Below are positions 1-8,191 of a DNA stretch of 47,209 bases, one piece after another. The DNA lies in NCBI RefSeq assembly GCF_026130165.1, contig NZ_JAIHOM010000018.1:1-47209 (forward strand), in the 5' to 3' direction. Every line of letters starts with the position of its first letter. Positions within the stretch are counted from its first letter, which is position 1. A program made the translations under genes and the position numbers. Origin of the DNA: Spirulina subsalsa FACHB-351. Its GTDB lineage: Bacteria > Cyanobacteriota > Cyanobacteriia > Cyanobacteriales > Spirulinaceae. The notes below the pieces were generated by a model that was not told the origin of the DNA, ran no database searches, and saw nothing but the letters and a program-made list of their open reading frames with translations.

Positions 1-96
1 GGGTGGGGCGCGCCCGAATTCACGCATCGGGAGAGATTCCCTCTTGGTTGGTTGGAGAAATCCTGTCAGCTAACGGAGACTCGTAGAACGATGAAT

Positions 97-117
97 CCCC
101 CTGCCTTCAGGCGGGGG
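97..117. mobile_element. Hairpin resembling the right end of an IS200/IS605 element
   Basis: The two arms (97-106 and 109-117) pair over nine positions with one T.G wobble and a tiny loop, and are followed by agaacgtcaa. Subterminal hairpins of this kind mark the 3' ends of IS200/IS605-family elements, and this sequence style is common after tnpB genes in cyanobacteria. The upstream 1-96 stretch could be the 3' end of such a gene, but none of its frames gave me a recognisable TnpB motif and the window cuts it off. The call is therefore an inference from the hairpin. Confidence 0.4.
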
Positions 118-143
118 AGAACGTCAAACCCTGCACATAATGA

Positions 144-260
144 CTAATCCATACGCGAGGCAAACCAGAATGCCCAGATCACAGTCATGGCAAACAAGAG
201 GGTACAGAACATATCTACCCAAGTGTGCCAACTGTGAGAGTTGATAAGAGTGATGGTCAT
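144..260 (-). CDS. Small single-pass membrane peptide, 38 aa, unknown
   Basis: A short reading frame starts at ATG (258-260) and ends at TAG (144-146). It encodes a 38-residue peptide with a polar N-terminus, then a continuous hydrophobic segment (about residues 15-33) rich in W, F, L, A, V and M, ending R-M-D. This looks like a one-helix membrane peptide, as often attached to photosynthetic or respiratory complexes in cyanobacteria. I do not recognise it as a named subunit. It is divergent from the 388-606 gene across an AT-rich spacer that could hold both promoters. Support is only the ORF and its composition. Confidence 0.45.
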   Translation of the reverse strand: MTITLINSHSWHTWVDMFCTLLFAMTVIWAFWFASRMD

Positions 261-387
261 GAGTTCTAATTTTTTGTATTAAATTTTACAGTTTATTAAG
301 GAATTGGTAACTTTCACTACCATTTTAAAAAAAATATGCCAGATTAAAAAAAGATAAAACTTTGATAAATTCTTAAGGCAGACCCCT

Positions 388-606
388 ATGAGTACCCAAG
401 AAGAAGCTCGCAAATTAATGGTTCAGGAGCGCAAACACCAACACCATGTACAGGAGGCCATGTTAGAACGGGCTACGGAAGAGTCGGTCAATGATGGGTT
501 AACGGAAGAACAAGCGCGAGTCCACATGGCGCAGGAACGCCAACAGGAGGGACTTCGCCATGAAGCCATGTTAGAACGGTCTGCCGAAGAAATTGGCGCT
601 CACTAG
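388..606 (+). CDS. Small charged protein with internal duplication, unknown
   Basis: The 72-residue product is highly charged, rich in E, R, Q and H, with no membrane segment. It consists of two similar halves of about 36 residues: each has an EEAR/EEQAR start, an M(V/A)QER core, and an (H)EAMLER(A/S)xEE end. This suggests two copies of a helical hairpin. ATG follows a weak purine tract (aaggcag). A hairpin at 655-681 follows the stop. I know no function; it resembles small conserved cyanobacterial hypothetical proteins. Confidence 0.7.
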   Translation: MSTQEEARKLMVQERKHQHHVQEAMLERATEESVNDGLTEEQARVHMAQERQQEGLRHEAMLERSAEEIGAH

Positions 607-654
607 AGCATAACTTTTTTAATTCAAAGGTGGGGTTTTCTGCCCCGATGCGAT

Positions 655-681
655 CGCTCACTCTTAACCCAGTAGTGAGCG
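655..681 (+). terminator. Hairpin after the 72-aa gene
   Basis: Perfect 8-bp stem (cgctcact / agtgagcg) with an 11-nt loop, followed by tttgtgt. It lies 48 bases after the stop at 606 and is a reasonable terminator, though the following T-tract is interrupted. Confidence 0.5.
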
Positions 682-691
682 TTTGTGTATT

Positions 692-806
692 CTAGGGCTT
701 ACTGAATAAGTCGGAGAGCAGGGGAGCAGGGGAGCAGGGGAGCAGGGGAGCAGGGGGGCAGGGGAGAAATTCCCTATTCCCTATTCCCTATTCCCTGTTC
801 CCCATT
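692..806. repeat. Partial MITE-like end plus gggagcag and attccct tandem tracts
   Basis: The segment starts with TAGGGCTTACTGAATAAG (692-709), matching the terminal repeat of the complete element at 23262-23467. Then come five to six copies of an 8-mer of gggagcag type (about 716-764) and three to four copies of a 7-mer of attccct type. No matching second terminal repeat is present, so this looks like a one-ended or decayed copy. It abuts the stop codon of the minus-strand FHA-PrsW gene. Confidence 0.6.
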
Positions 807-2054
807 CTAATCTTCGGACAGGCGTGTAGCAAAATTATACTGACGAGTGGGGGAAAGTTGCCGCGCCTTCAGGATGGCCGCCGCCAAGAACGCATAGGAA
901 AGCGTCCCCACCACCGCTAAGAGAAAAGGACTAAAAAATCCCGCCGTATTCCAGAGTGTGTGCAGAATTGAGGCCGTGAGGTAGCCTGTGAGGAGAATTG
1001 AGGCGCGTTTGCTGGGCTTCAGAACACTTAAACCGATGGAATAACCGAAATAACCACTATAGGCCACATGACCCGCAATCAGCCCTAAAATCCGGGGAAT
1101 GAGTAGTTGTAAGCTCAGGAGTTGTCCGGCCGCTTCTCCCGCTTGCAGGGTGGTACTCTGCATAAGGTCGGGGATATATTGACCCAAGGTTTCAATCAAA
1201 GTGAAACCGATGGCCGAGGATGTCCCTAATAGAATCCCGTCGAGAGGTTCAATTATGCCGACACGGTGATTCCAAGGGGCTTTAAGCCGTTGACCCAGCC
1301 AAAGTGCCAAAAAGATGGGAACCGCTTTCAGGAGTTCTTCCATCAGGCCGGCTCCGAAGAACATTCGCACGAATAAATCTAAGGGGGGAATACTGGTGGG
1401 GTCCGGGGGGATGCTGCCAGGAAGGACGACGCGGAAGACGAAGGAGAAAAGTTTGAGTGCTGGACTGATAATCAGGAGGATGGTGATGAGGGAGGAAGAG
1501 AGGAGAACCCAACCGGGTTTAGGTTTGCCACAGAGTTGGTAAATGTAGTAAAAAGCAATACCTGCGAGGTAGGTGGAGAGGAGTAGATTAAAGGCAATGG
1601 GATAACCAATGGTCAGGAACATCAACACCACACAGCTAATAGTGAGGATGGCGGGGAGGAGATAGGCCTTGTGGGGGAGGTCTTTGGCTGTGGAGAAAAT
1701 GGGAAAGAGTTGGGAGAGGGTGAGAATCTCTGGAGGGGGCGGGGGGGGCAGTTCAAAGACAAATTCAACTAGGTCTTTAGCGAGGGAAATGCGATCGCCC
1801 GGTTGCAAAATAGCAGCCGATTTGAGGCGTTTTCCATTGAGATAAGTCCCATTAGCGCTCCCCAGATCATGAACTTCCCAATGGTTGTTCACATAGCGTA
1901 GGGCAAAGTGACGGCGAGACACACCAATATAAAAATCTGAGTCTAAAATAATCTGACAGGTGGGATCTCGACCTAAAACGACCTCTTGAGCAGGAGTCAG
2001 AGGATAGGCAGTAAAGGGACTATGACCCGAAACTTGGCGCAAAATGGCTTGCAC
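807..2054 (-). CDS. FHA domain - PrsW-family intramembrane protease fusion
   Basis: The 415-residue protein starts with GTG. Residues about 25-98 form an FHA phosphothreonine-binding domain, with GRDPTC, SRRH and LGSANGTYLNG motifs. A six-proline linker leads into about eight hydrophobic segments from residue 130 on. The membrane part carries PrsW-type motifs: MEELLKAVP, a GIIEPLDGILLGTSSAIGF stretch followed by an E at the usual EN position, an H in LIAGHVAYSG, and HTLWN near the end. PrsW proteases cleave membrane substrates such as anti-sigma factors. Here phosphopeptide binding could recruit or gate the protease (inference). One oddity is that the usual E-N pair reads E-T. Perfect 13-bp repeats lie just upstream. 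Confidence 0.8.
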   Translation of the reverse strand: MQAILRQVSGHSPFTAYPLTPAQEVVLGRDPTCQIILDSDFYIGVSRRHFALRYVNNHWEVHDLGSANGTYLNGKRLKSAAILQPGDRISLAKDLVEFVFELPPPPPPEILTLSQLFPIFSTAKDLPHKAYLLPAILTISCVVLMFLTIGYPIAFNLLLSTYLAGIAFYYIYQLCGKPKPGWVLLSSSLITILLIISPALKLFSFVFRVVLPGSIPPDPTSIPPLDLFVRMFFGAGLMEELLKAVPIFLALWLGQRLKAPWNHRVGIIEPLDGILLGTSSAIGFTLIETLGQYIPDLMQSTTLQAGEAAGQLLSLQLLIPRILGLIAGHVAYSGYFGYSIGLSVLKPSKRASILLTGYLTASILHTLWNTAGFFSPFLLAVVGTLSYAFLAAAILKARQLSPTRQYNFATRLSED

Positions 2055-2069
2055 TATGGTTAACCTTTG

Positions 2070-2119
2070 ACTCGAAACAGTAACTCGAAACAGTAACTCG
2101 AAACAGTAACTCGAAACGG
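2070..2119. repeat. 13-bp tandem repeat in the FHA-PrsW promoter region
   Basis: Three perfect direct copies of actcgaaacagta (2070-2082, 2083-2095, 2096-2108) are followed by a partial fourth (2109-2119). They lie 16-65 bases upstream of the minus-strand GTG start at 2054. They could be repeated binding sites or a slippage-prone tract. Confidence 0.85.
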
Positions 2120-2201
2120 AAAAGCTGATGCAATTTTACCAGAAATTTTGGCAGAAGTCCCCTAAATTTGAGAGGGCTTAAGCCCGAAAATCAAGCCCAT
2201 C

Positions 2202-3179
2202 TCATTCCTCTAAATCAATTCTAGGGGGTTTTCGTCCAACATTGCGAACATTAATAAACTTGTTCAAGACATCAAACCAAAAGGGCGCGCCCATTGCTAA
2301 GGCCAATGCTGTCACCGCCCAGCCTAACATCATTCTGAACCAAGCCAAAACTTTTTGATGAAATAGCTGGTTATTCTTCTGAACATTCGGGGGAGGAAAG
2401 GACGACCAGCCGATGGGCAAAATTAAGCTATCTTCTAAGGAAAGCTGCTCAACACAACTGACATCCCGACAATTTTGTTCTTCAATTAGTTTGGTGCTTA
2501 AAGCATTAACAGCAATCCGTAATTCTTGGTCACTACTGAGACGATGGATCATATAAAATGTGTCAGCATTGAAGATAACAGAAACCCCAAATCCTAAAAC
2601 AAAAGCCCATAATTTAGCCTGACGTTTATAGACTCCAGAAGCTCGTTCCATAGATTGATCAAACCAATTAGATATTTCTTGATGTAGGTGTCTCACCTTT
2701 AAGTCTGTAGTAGTCAGTCTCGATTCAGCTTGTCTGGCTAAAGCCGCAATATTATTAATCAGATACCGTTTCCGAGGGGAAGGTTCAGATTGTTTATGTT
2801 GGTCTAATTTATCAATCAAAGATTGAATATTGTCTGAGTAATTAAAATCAATATTGTATTCTCGTTTTAAAACTTCTAACAAAGCCGTAGAAAATACATC
2901 TGACGGAATATAAGACGGAGAAGGTAGCATTTGCTGTAACTTGTTTTTAATCCGCCCTTGGCTCAAAGAACGGATCAAGGGATGATGATATAATTTCCCC
3001 ATCATCTCTCCTTCTGCCCCCTTGCCTTCTAAAAGATTAATAATGCCATCTCGTAAATTTTTAGCCCTAGCTTTCAATAAGCCTGCTAGAAACTCTTCTA
3101 AAGCCGAGACAAATAAACTGAGGGTTAAATAGATAAAAACTAAACCAATCGCAACATTTAATAAGGTTGGTAAGTTCAT
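2202..3179 (-). CDS. Membrane protein of unknown function, 325 aa
   Basis: The N-terminus is a hydrophobic helix (about residues 5-28, NVAIGLVFIYLTLSLFVSAL). A long polar region rich in K, Q and E follows (30-185). A second hydrophobic segment lies near 190-212 and a third near 278-300, and the C-terminus is basic. Bacterial proteins with the same N-terminal helix followed by a cytoplasmic domain are common but uncharacterised. It uses an ATG start. It is co-directional with the FHA-PrsW gene about 150 bases downstream, so joint transcription is possible. I cannot assign a function. Confidence 0.7.
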   Translation of the reverse strand: MNLPTLLNVAIGLVFIYLTLSLFVSALEEFLAGLLKARAKNLRDGIINLLEGKGAEGEMMGKLYHHPLIRSLSQGRIKNKLQQMLPSPSYIPSDVFSTALLEVLKREYNIDFNYSDNIQSLIDKLDQHKQSEPSPRKRYLINNIAALARQAESRLTTTDLKVRHLHQEISNWFDQSMERASGVYKRQAKLWAFVLGFGVSVIFNADTFYMIHRLSSDQELRIAVNALSTKLIEEQNCRDVSCVEQLSLEDSLILPIGWSSFPPPNVQKNNQLFHQKVLAWFRMMLGWAVTALALAMGAPFWFDVLNKFINVRNVGRKPPRIDLEE

Positions 3180-3267
3180 GAGAATGCTCTGTGTGTTTTA
3201 CCGGATTTTGTCTCTGTTAGTATACCCACTTCTCCCGTTTGCCGTCTGACTTTTGATCCATGGCGGG

Positions 3268-3288
3268 CTGGGGGGTGAAGTCCCCCAG
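3268..3288. other. Hairpin upstream of gltX
   Basis: Perfect 7-bp stem (ctggggg / cccccag) with a 7-nt loop, 77 bases upstream of the gltX start. It has no T-tract. It may be a leader structure or end signal of unknown use. Confidence 0.4.
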
Positions 3289-3364
3289 AGAAGGGAATCT
3301 AAGGGCTAACTGTTTACAACCTAAGCTATAATTAAGGGTTCTCCATAATTTGAGGATTTTGATT

Positions 3365-4813
3365 GTGACGGTTAGAGTACGCATTGCTCCGAGTCCAACG
3401 GGGAATTTTCATATTGGAACAGCCCGTACAGCCGTTTTTAACTGGTTGTTTGCCCGTCGTGAGGGCGGAAAGTTTATTGTCCGGATTGAAGATACAGATA
3501 CAGAACGCTCGAAGGCGGAATTTACGGAAAATATCCTAGAGGGTTTGAAATGGTTAGGTTTAAGTTGGGATGAGGGGCCTTTTTATCAGTCTCAACGCAT
3601 TGAACGCTATCGGGAGGCGGTGCAAAGGTTATTAGATCGGGGGTTGGCCTATCGTTGTTATTGTACAACGGAGGAGTTGGAGGCGATGCGGGAGGCGCAA
3701 AAAGCCCGCCAAGAGGCCCCGCGCTATGATAACCGCCATCGTAACTTAACGGCCGAACAAGAGGCGGCTTTTGTTGCCGAGGGACGTAAACCTGTGATCC
3801 GCTTTAAGATTGAGGATGAGCGGGAGATCATTTGGTCAGATCATGTACGGGGCCAGGTGGTTTGGAAGGGGCGCGATTTGGGGGGCGACATGGTGGTTGC
3901 TCGCACTCCGGAGGGGGATGAGGTGTTTGGTCAACCGCTCTATAATTTGGCGGTGGTGGTGGATGATATCGATATGCAGATTTCCCATGTGATTCGAGGG
4001 GAAGATCATATCGCGAACACGGCCAAGCAGATTTTACTCTATGAGGCGTTAGGGGGGACGGTGCCGGAGTTTGCCCATACGCCTTTGATTTTGAATCAGG
4101 AGGGGCGGAAACTATCCAAACGGGATGGGGTGACTTCGATTTCAGATTTTCAGGCGTTGGGTTTTTTACCGGAGGCGATCGCTAATTACATGACACTCCT
4201 TGGTTGGACTCCCCCCGAAGGCAGCCCGGAAATTTTCTCCCTAAGCGAAGCAGCCCAACAGTTTGAGCTAGATCGGGTCAGCAAGGCGGGGGCTAAGTTT
4301 GACTGGCAAAAACTGGACTGGATTAATAGTCAGTATCTGCACAATATGCCCCCCGAGCAGTTAGTAGATTTACTCATTCCCCAATGGCAAGGGGCAGGTT
4401 ATGATTTCGATCCCGTGGCAGATCGGGATTGGTTGGTCGAATTAGCAGCCCTAGTCGCCCACAGTTTAACCCGTTTAACTGATGCCGTAGCCGAAGCGCG
4501 CTTATTATTCGGCGACTCCATCACCTTCAATGAGGCCGCCCAAGAGCAGTTACAACTTGAAGGGGTGAGGGAGATTCTTCAAGGGGTTTTAACCGGGCTG
4601 GAGTCGGTGGAAAACTTGACCCCAGAGACGGCAAAATCCTTGATTAATCAGGTGACAAAGGCACAAAAGGTCAAAAAAGGTCTGGTGATGAAGTCCCTGC
4701 GGGCTGGCCTCACAGGTGAAGTCCAAGGCCCTGATTTAATTCAAGCTTGGATCTTATTGCATCAAAAAGGCTGGGATACCAGCCGTTTAACTCAAGCCCT
4801 CAAGTCCGTATAA
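3365..4813 (+). CDS. gltX: Glutamate--tRNA ligase
   Basis: Class I synthetase that charges tRNA-Glu; in cyanobacteria it also feeds tetrapyrrole synthesis and usually misacylates tRNA-Gln for the amidotransferase route. The Rossmann motif HIGTA (HIGH class) is at residues 16-20 and KLSKRDG is near residue 255. Rossmann and anticodon-binding regions give 482 residues, the usual length. I chose GTG at 3365 because the protein then begins [13 protein letters not shown], as in homologues, and gagga lies about 8 bases upstream; a TTG at 3350 would add five residues. Synonymous codon choice shifts from G/T-ending to C-ending around 4185. Confidence 0.95.
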   Translation: MTVRVRIAPSPTGNFHIGTARTAVFNWLFARREGGKFIVRIEDTDTERSKAEFTENILEGLKWLGLSWDEGPFYQSQRIERYREAVQRLLDRGLAYRCYCTTEELEAMREAQKARQEAPRYDNRHRNLTAEQEAAFVAEGRKPVIRFKIEDEREIIWSDHVRGQVVWKGRDLGGDMVVARTPEGDEVFGQPLYNLAVVVDDIDMQISHVIRGEDHIANTAKQILLYEALGGTVPEFAHTPLILNQEGRKLSKRDGVTSISDFQALGFLPEAIANYMTLLGWTPPEGSPEIFSLSEAAQQFELDRVSKAGAKFDWQKLDWINSQYLHNMPPEQLVDLLIPQWQGAGYDFDPVADRDWLVELAALVAHSLTRLTDAVAEARLLFGDSITFNEAAQEQLQLEGVREILQGVLTGLESVENLTPETAKSLINQVTKAQKVKKGLVMKSLRAGLTGEVQGPDLIQAWILLHQKGWDTSRLTQALKSV

Positions 4814-5266
4814 GTCCTGATTTGCATATCACATTTTGGGTGATAAGACAAGGGAGTTTTGCGGTAGTTTTTTTGGAAATTCTGAGCAACTTTCACAAAA
4901 TCTTCACAATAATAGATTATAGTTCAAGGAAGATTACAAAAAAATACTGACTCTAGACAAGCACCGAAGAGAACCACTTTGAACGGAATCCCCTAGGATA
5001 CTATTTGACTCACTGGGATTTCCTGTTGCTCCTCTCTAATCTGTTAGAGATGCAACCAAAGGCGTTCTCTGCTTTTTTGTTTAAAAAAAATAATTCTTTT
5101 GCCATTTTAACCCTTTCTAATCACCTGTCACCAATGTTATATTGTATCGGGTGCAACTGCGGCTGATATCCAGATTTCTGTTAAAAGTAACATTATTTCC
5201 TCTGGTGAGATAATAGCTAACCATCATTAGGCTATCCTCTTTGTGATTAAGTAGTAGTAGAATAAT
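4814..5266. other. Intergenic region, about 450 bases
   Basis: AT-rich with short A and T runs and no convincing gene. Near its 3' end lies an imperfect hairpin (5213-5220 with 5227-5235, arms atagctaa / ttaggctat, one bulge). This sits about 30 bases before the next start codon and could be part of its promoter or leader. Confidence 0.4.
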
Positions 5267-5860
5267 ATGTCAAAAGTTTTCGGTCACTTTCTCAATACAT
5301 TCCCTCCGGATCATGATTCTTTGGAGTTAAACTTTAGACCGAGTTCTAAAAGTATCAAAGAACGCTGGCGGAATAATCGCCTTTCTGCTTATTTTGTGGC
5401 AAACTATTTTTCAACTTTTGTCGGAAGTAAAAAGGAGGATAAAGATCATGAACGGCAACTAAAAGAGGGTAAAGCGGCTGTGAGCTATATTGCTAATGAA
5501 CTGTTAGAAAATGCCGTAAAATTTCATGATGAACCGGAAAGTAGCACTCATACAATTCGCTTTGGGATTCATTTTATTGAAAATCAGTTGATTACAGCCG
5601 TAATTTTCGCCACGAATGTTATTAAGACAGATAAGATGAAACCGTTTGAGGATTGGATTCAGGAGTTGCTTTCTGTCGATACGGAGGAGCTTTATATTAA
5701 GAAAGTAGAAGAAAGCTTAGAAAATGATGAACAATCTGGAGTAGGGTTGCTAACTATTATTAATGACTATGATGCACGATTGGGGTGGTATTTTGAAGAA
5801 GTTCCCGAAGACCCTACTATCTGTTTTGTAACAACAATGGCACAAGTTACTATAGAATAG
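5267..5860 (+). CDS. slr1658-type regulator, ATPase-like (DUF6272-like)
   Basis: This 197-residue protein resembles the cyanobacterial slr1658-type family, related to GHKL anti-sigma ATPases. An N-box-like NELLENAVKF lies at about residues 78-87 and a glycine motif GVGLLTIINDYDARLGW at about 161-177. The STAS protein that follows 33 bases later is the expected partner, so the pair resembles a partner-switching module in which a kinase-like protein binds or phosphorylates a STAS antagonist. The ATP-lid glycines are reduced compared with RsbW, so kinase activity is uncertain. The family assignment is from memory of motif order. Confidence 0.75.
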   Translation: MSKVFGHFLNTFPPDHDSLELNFRPSSKSIKERWRNNRLSAYFVANYFSTFVGSKKEDKDHERQLKEGKAAVSYIANELLENAVKFHDEPESSTHTIRFGIHFIENQLITAVIFATNVIKTDKMKPFEDWIQELLSVDTEELYIKKVEESLENDEQSGVGLLTIINDYDARLGWYFEEVPEDPTICFVTTMAQVTIE

Positions 5861-5893
5861 TTGTGGGAATTAGGTTGCTGAGGAGGGACGGAG

Positions 5894-6259
5894 ATGAAGT
5901 CAGATATTGTCGGTGAGGATTACCGAATTTTATATGATGAACAGGGCAATACAGTTGCTTTTTATGGTGAACTGAGTTTAAGTGGCTCAAAGGATTATGA
6001 GCCAATTAAGCAGTTGTTAGAAGAGGCAACGAGTGAAGAGCTAGAGCAGTTTACTTTAGATTTGAAAGAGTTATATTTTCTCAATAGTTCAGGAATTAGT
6101 ATGTTGTCTAAGTTTGTGATTGGGATGAGAAAGTCGGATACTCAATTGATTGTAATTGGTTCGGAGGAGATTCCTTGGCAGAAAAAATCTCTCTCCAATT
6201 TACAGAAGTTTTTACCTAGTTTGCAGTTAGTGATGGAGGCATCTGAGGAAACGAGTTGA
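5894..6259 (+). CDS. STAS-domain regulator, slr1659 type
   Basis: A 121-residue STAS (anti-sigma antagonist) domain. The conserved loop reads FLNSSGISML (residues 62-71); Ser65 corresponds to the serine phosphorylated in SpoIIAA-like proteins. It follows the ATPase-like gene by 33 bases, and gaggaggg lies just upstream of ATG, so they form one operon. The predicted role is to bind its upstream partner and release a target by phosphorylation-controlled partner switching. No sigma factor or PP2C phosphatase is present nearby, so the output is unknown. Confidence 0.82.
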   Translation: MKSDIVGEDYRILYDEQGNTVAFYGELSLSGSKDYEPIKQLLEEATSEELEQFTLDLKELYFLNSSGISMLSKFVIGMRKSDTQLIVIGSEEIPWQKKSLSNLQKFLPSLQLVMEASEETS

Positions 6260-6273
6260 GGGGGAATTAATAA

Positions 6274-7236
6274 TTAAGTAAAGGCCCAGAGGACTCGCTC
6301 TTGTCGGAAGGGGGCGGCGACTGTCTCGCCGATGTCGCTAATGGTGACTAAATCGGCTGGGGAAAGTTCAATCGTTGCGGCTTGGGCATTATCGAGGACT
6401 TGGCTGGCATAACGCGCTCCGGCGATCGCACAAGTTTGAGGTTGAGCGATTAACCAAGCGAGCGCCAACTGGGCTAGACTACAATCATAACGAGCGGCAA
6501 TGGGTCGCAATTGGTCTAAAGCGTCCTGCACTCGCCCATAGTGTTCGGGCTGAAAGAGTTTGTTCTGGTAACGATGATCTCCCTCCACAAATTGATGATC
6601 TCGTCCAAATTTCCCGGTTAAAAAGCCTTGAGCTAAGGAAGAATAGGCGAGAATTGTGATCTGATTTTCTACACAATAGGGCATTTGTTCTCCTTCAATT
6701 TGTCGCCAAAAGAGAGAATAGGGGGGCTGTAAACTCTCAATGGTGCCGTATTGTGCGGCTTCTTGGAGTTGGGGGAGGGAGAAGTTAGAGACTCCAATGG
6801 CGCGAATTTTACCCTGTTCTTTAAGGGTATTGAGGGCGTTCATGGTTTCTGCGATGGGAACAAGGGGAGTGTTCCATGTTCCGGCGGGCCAGTGGATTTG
6901 GTACAAATCGATATAGTCGGTTTGTAGGTTTTTGAGAGATCCTTCACAGGCGGCGATGACCTGATCATAGGCCAGATGGGTGGAGAAGACTTTGGAGGCA
7001 TAGACGGCGCGATCGCGCACATCCCCCAGCGCTTGGGCTACCATGCGCTCAGAATGCCCCTCTCCGTAGATTTCTGCGGTGTCAATGGTGGTGATTCCGG
7101 CCTCAAAGGCGGCTCGAATGGCTTTGATCGTTTCTTGATCTTCAATGCCCGCCCACATCCGTTTCCCAGCTTGCCACGTTCCCATGAGAATGGGGGTAAT
7201 TTGAAGGTCTGATGTTCCGAGTTGGCGTGTTTTCAT
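6274..7236 (-). CDS. Aldo/keto reductase
   Basis: A 320-residue NAD(P)H-dependent oxidoreductase with a TIM-barrel fold. The catalytic tetrad is visible: Asp52 and Tyr57 in IDTAEIYGEG, Lys82 in YASKV, and His115 in YQIHWP. The length and the GVSNFS motif fit the AKR family. The substrate cannot be inferred. ATG start at 7236. The gene is convergent with the STAS gene, whose stop is only 14 bases away, and lies downstream of the glycosyltransferase on the same strand. Confidence 0.9.
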   Translation of the reverse strand: MKTRQLGTSDLQITPILMGTWQAGKRMWAGIEDQETIKAIRAAFEAGITTIDTAEIYGEGHSERMVAQALGDVRDRAVYASKVFSTHLAYDQVIAACEGSLKNLQTDYIDLYQIHWPAGTWNTPLVPIAETMNALNTLKEQGKIRAIGVSNFSLPQLQEAAQYGTIESLQPPYSLFWRQIEGEQMPYCVENQITILAYSSLAQGFLTGKFGRDHQFVEGDHRYQNKLFQPEHYGRVQDALDQLRPIAARYDCSLAQLALAWLIAQPQTCAIAGARYASQVLDNAQAATIELSPADLVTISDIGETVAAPFRQERVLWAFT

Positions 7237-7273
7237 GAGTTATCCCTGATCCATAATCCGTTATTCAACGAGC

Positions 7274-8059
7274 TTAACCGACCTGAGTCAAGCGCAACAG
7301 GTGTTTTAAATAAATCCAGAAATGCTGGGCGTTGACTTTGCTCCATCCCGCGTGGCGTTTGCGAAAAATATACCCCACTTCACAGATGTTCTGGGGGGTG
7401 GTGCGGCTGAGAATTTCGAGGAGGATTTTGTAGCCAACGGGTTGAAAAGCAATGTTTAAGAGGGTGTGACGACGGATGAGAAAGTAACCACTCAGAGGAT
7501 CGGTAACGGACTGTTTGAGTTGAGGTAAGACGGAGAAACTGAGCCATTTTGCCCCCCTAGAGAGGATCCGTCGGATCAGACTCCAATCTTGACAGCCTCC
7601 GTTAGGAAGGTGACGACTGGCGATCGCTAAATCATGATGATGCTCCATGGCGGCAAGCAGAGTCAGCAAGGTTTCCGGGGGGTGTTGAAAGTCCCCATCC
7701 ATTACGCCTAACACTTGCCCCCGGGCGACTTGCCAGCCCCGCAGCACAGCCGAGGCTAGTCCTCGTTCCCCCAAACGACGCAAGACGCGCAGTTGAGGAT
7801 AATGGACTGTCAATTCTAAGGCGATCGCCCAGGTTTGATCCGGACTATCATCATCCACCACAATCAGTTCATAGTTTTGGGGAAGTGCCTGATCCAAAAC
7901 TCGCACTAATTCTGAGATTAAGAGACGAATATTCGGGCGTTCGTTGTAGGTGGGAATCACCAGCGAGAGGAAGAGGTTTGACCTCGGGGAGTCAGGAATT
8001 ATCCATGCTCCGGTGGGGACGGTTTCTAATACACCCGTGGCTAGAATACATTCGGTCAT
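7274..8059 (-). CDS. Family 2 glycosyltransferase, dolichol/polyprenyl-phosphate mannosyltransferase-like
   Basis: 261 residues from the preferred ATG at 8059. The GT-A core starts at about residue 30 with LSLVIPTYNE. VVDDDSPDQT (about 68-77) and MDGDFQHPPE carry the nucleotide-sugar and metal-binding aspartates, and SRHLPNGG and GYK motifs match DPM1-like enzymes. There is no C-terminal membrane domain, so this is the soluble short form. A frame opening at GTG 8134 would run into the 8137-8173 hairpin, which favours the internal ATG. It probably transfers a hexose to a polyprenyl phosphate; donor and acceptor are unknown. Confidence 0.85.
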   Translation of the reverse strand: MTECILATGVLETVPTGAWIIPDSPRSNLFLSLVIPTYNERPNIRLLISELVRVLDQALPQNYELIVVDDDSPDQTWAIALELTVHYPQLRVLRRLGERGLASAVLRGWQVARGQVLGVMDGDFQHPPETLLTLLAAMEHHHDLAIASRHLPNGGCQDWSLIRRILSRGAKWLSFSVLPQLKQSVTDPLSGYFLIRRHTLLNIAFQPVGYKILLEILSRTTPQNICEVGYIFRKRHAGWSKVNAQHFWIYLKHLLRLTQVG

Positions 8060-8136
8060 AGAGTATGGCAACGATTGGCAAGAATTCCTTGAATATCTTA
8101 ATCGTTTACGACCATGACAACCCATTCCTTCCACAA

Positions 8137-8173
8137 CTCATCACCCTTGGGGATTCATGCCAAGGGTGATGAG
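8137..8173 (-). terminator. Strong hairpin after the ArsR-type gene
   Basis: Perfect 14-bp stem (8137-8150 with 8160-8173) and a 9-nt loop, 18 bases beyond the repressor stop codon on the minus strand. The downstream minus-strand sequence is only mildly T-rich, so termination strength is uncertain. Confidence 0.65.
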
Positions 8174-8191
8174 TGGGTGAGGGTGAATTGA

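Noticed and set aside
716-800. Regular short repeats that could suggest a CRISPR array
   Set aside because: The units are 7-8 bases, directly adjacent, with no unique spacers and no cas genes nearby; this is a low-complexity tandem tract.
1282-1542. Overlapping frames on both strands within the FHA-PrsW gene
   Set aside because: They are shadows of the real frame, with arginine- and proline-rich nonsense composition.
5050-5166. Open frame of 38 codons upstream of the slr1658-type gene
   Set aside because: It has low-complexity composition (F, K, N, S from A/T runs), no ribosome binding site, and recognisable features are absent.
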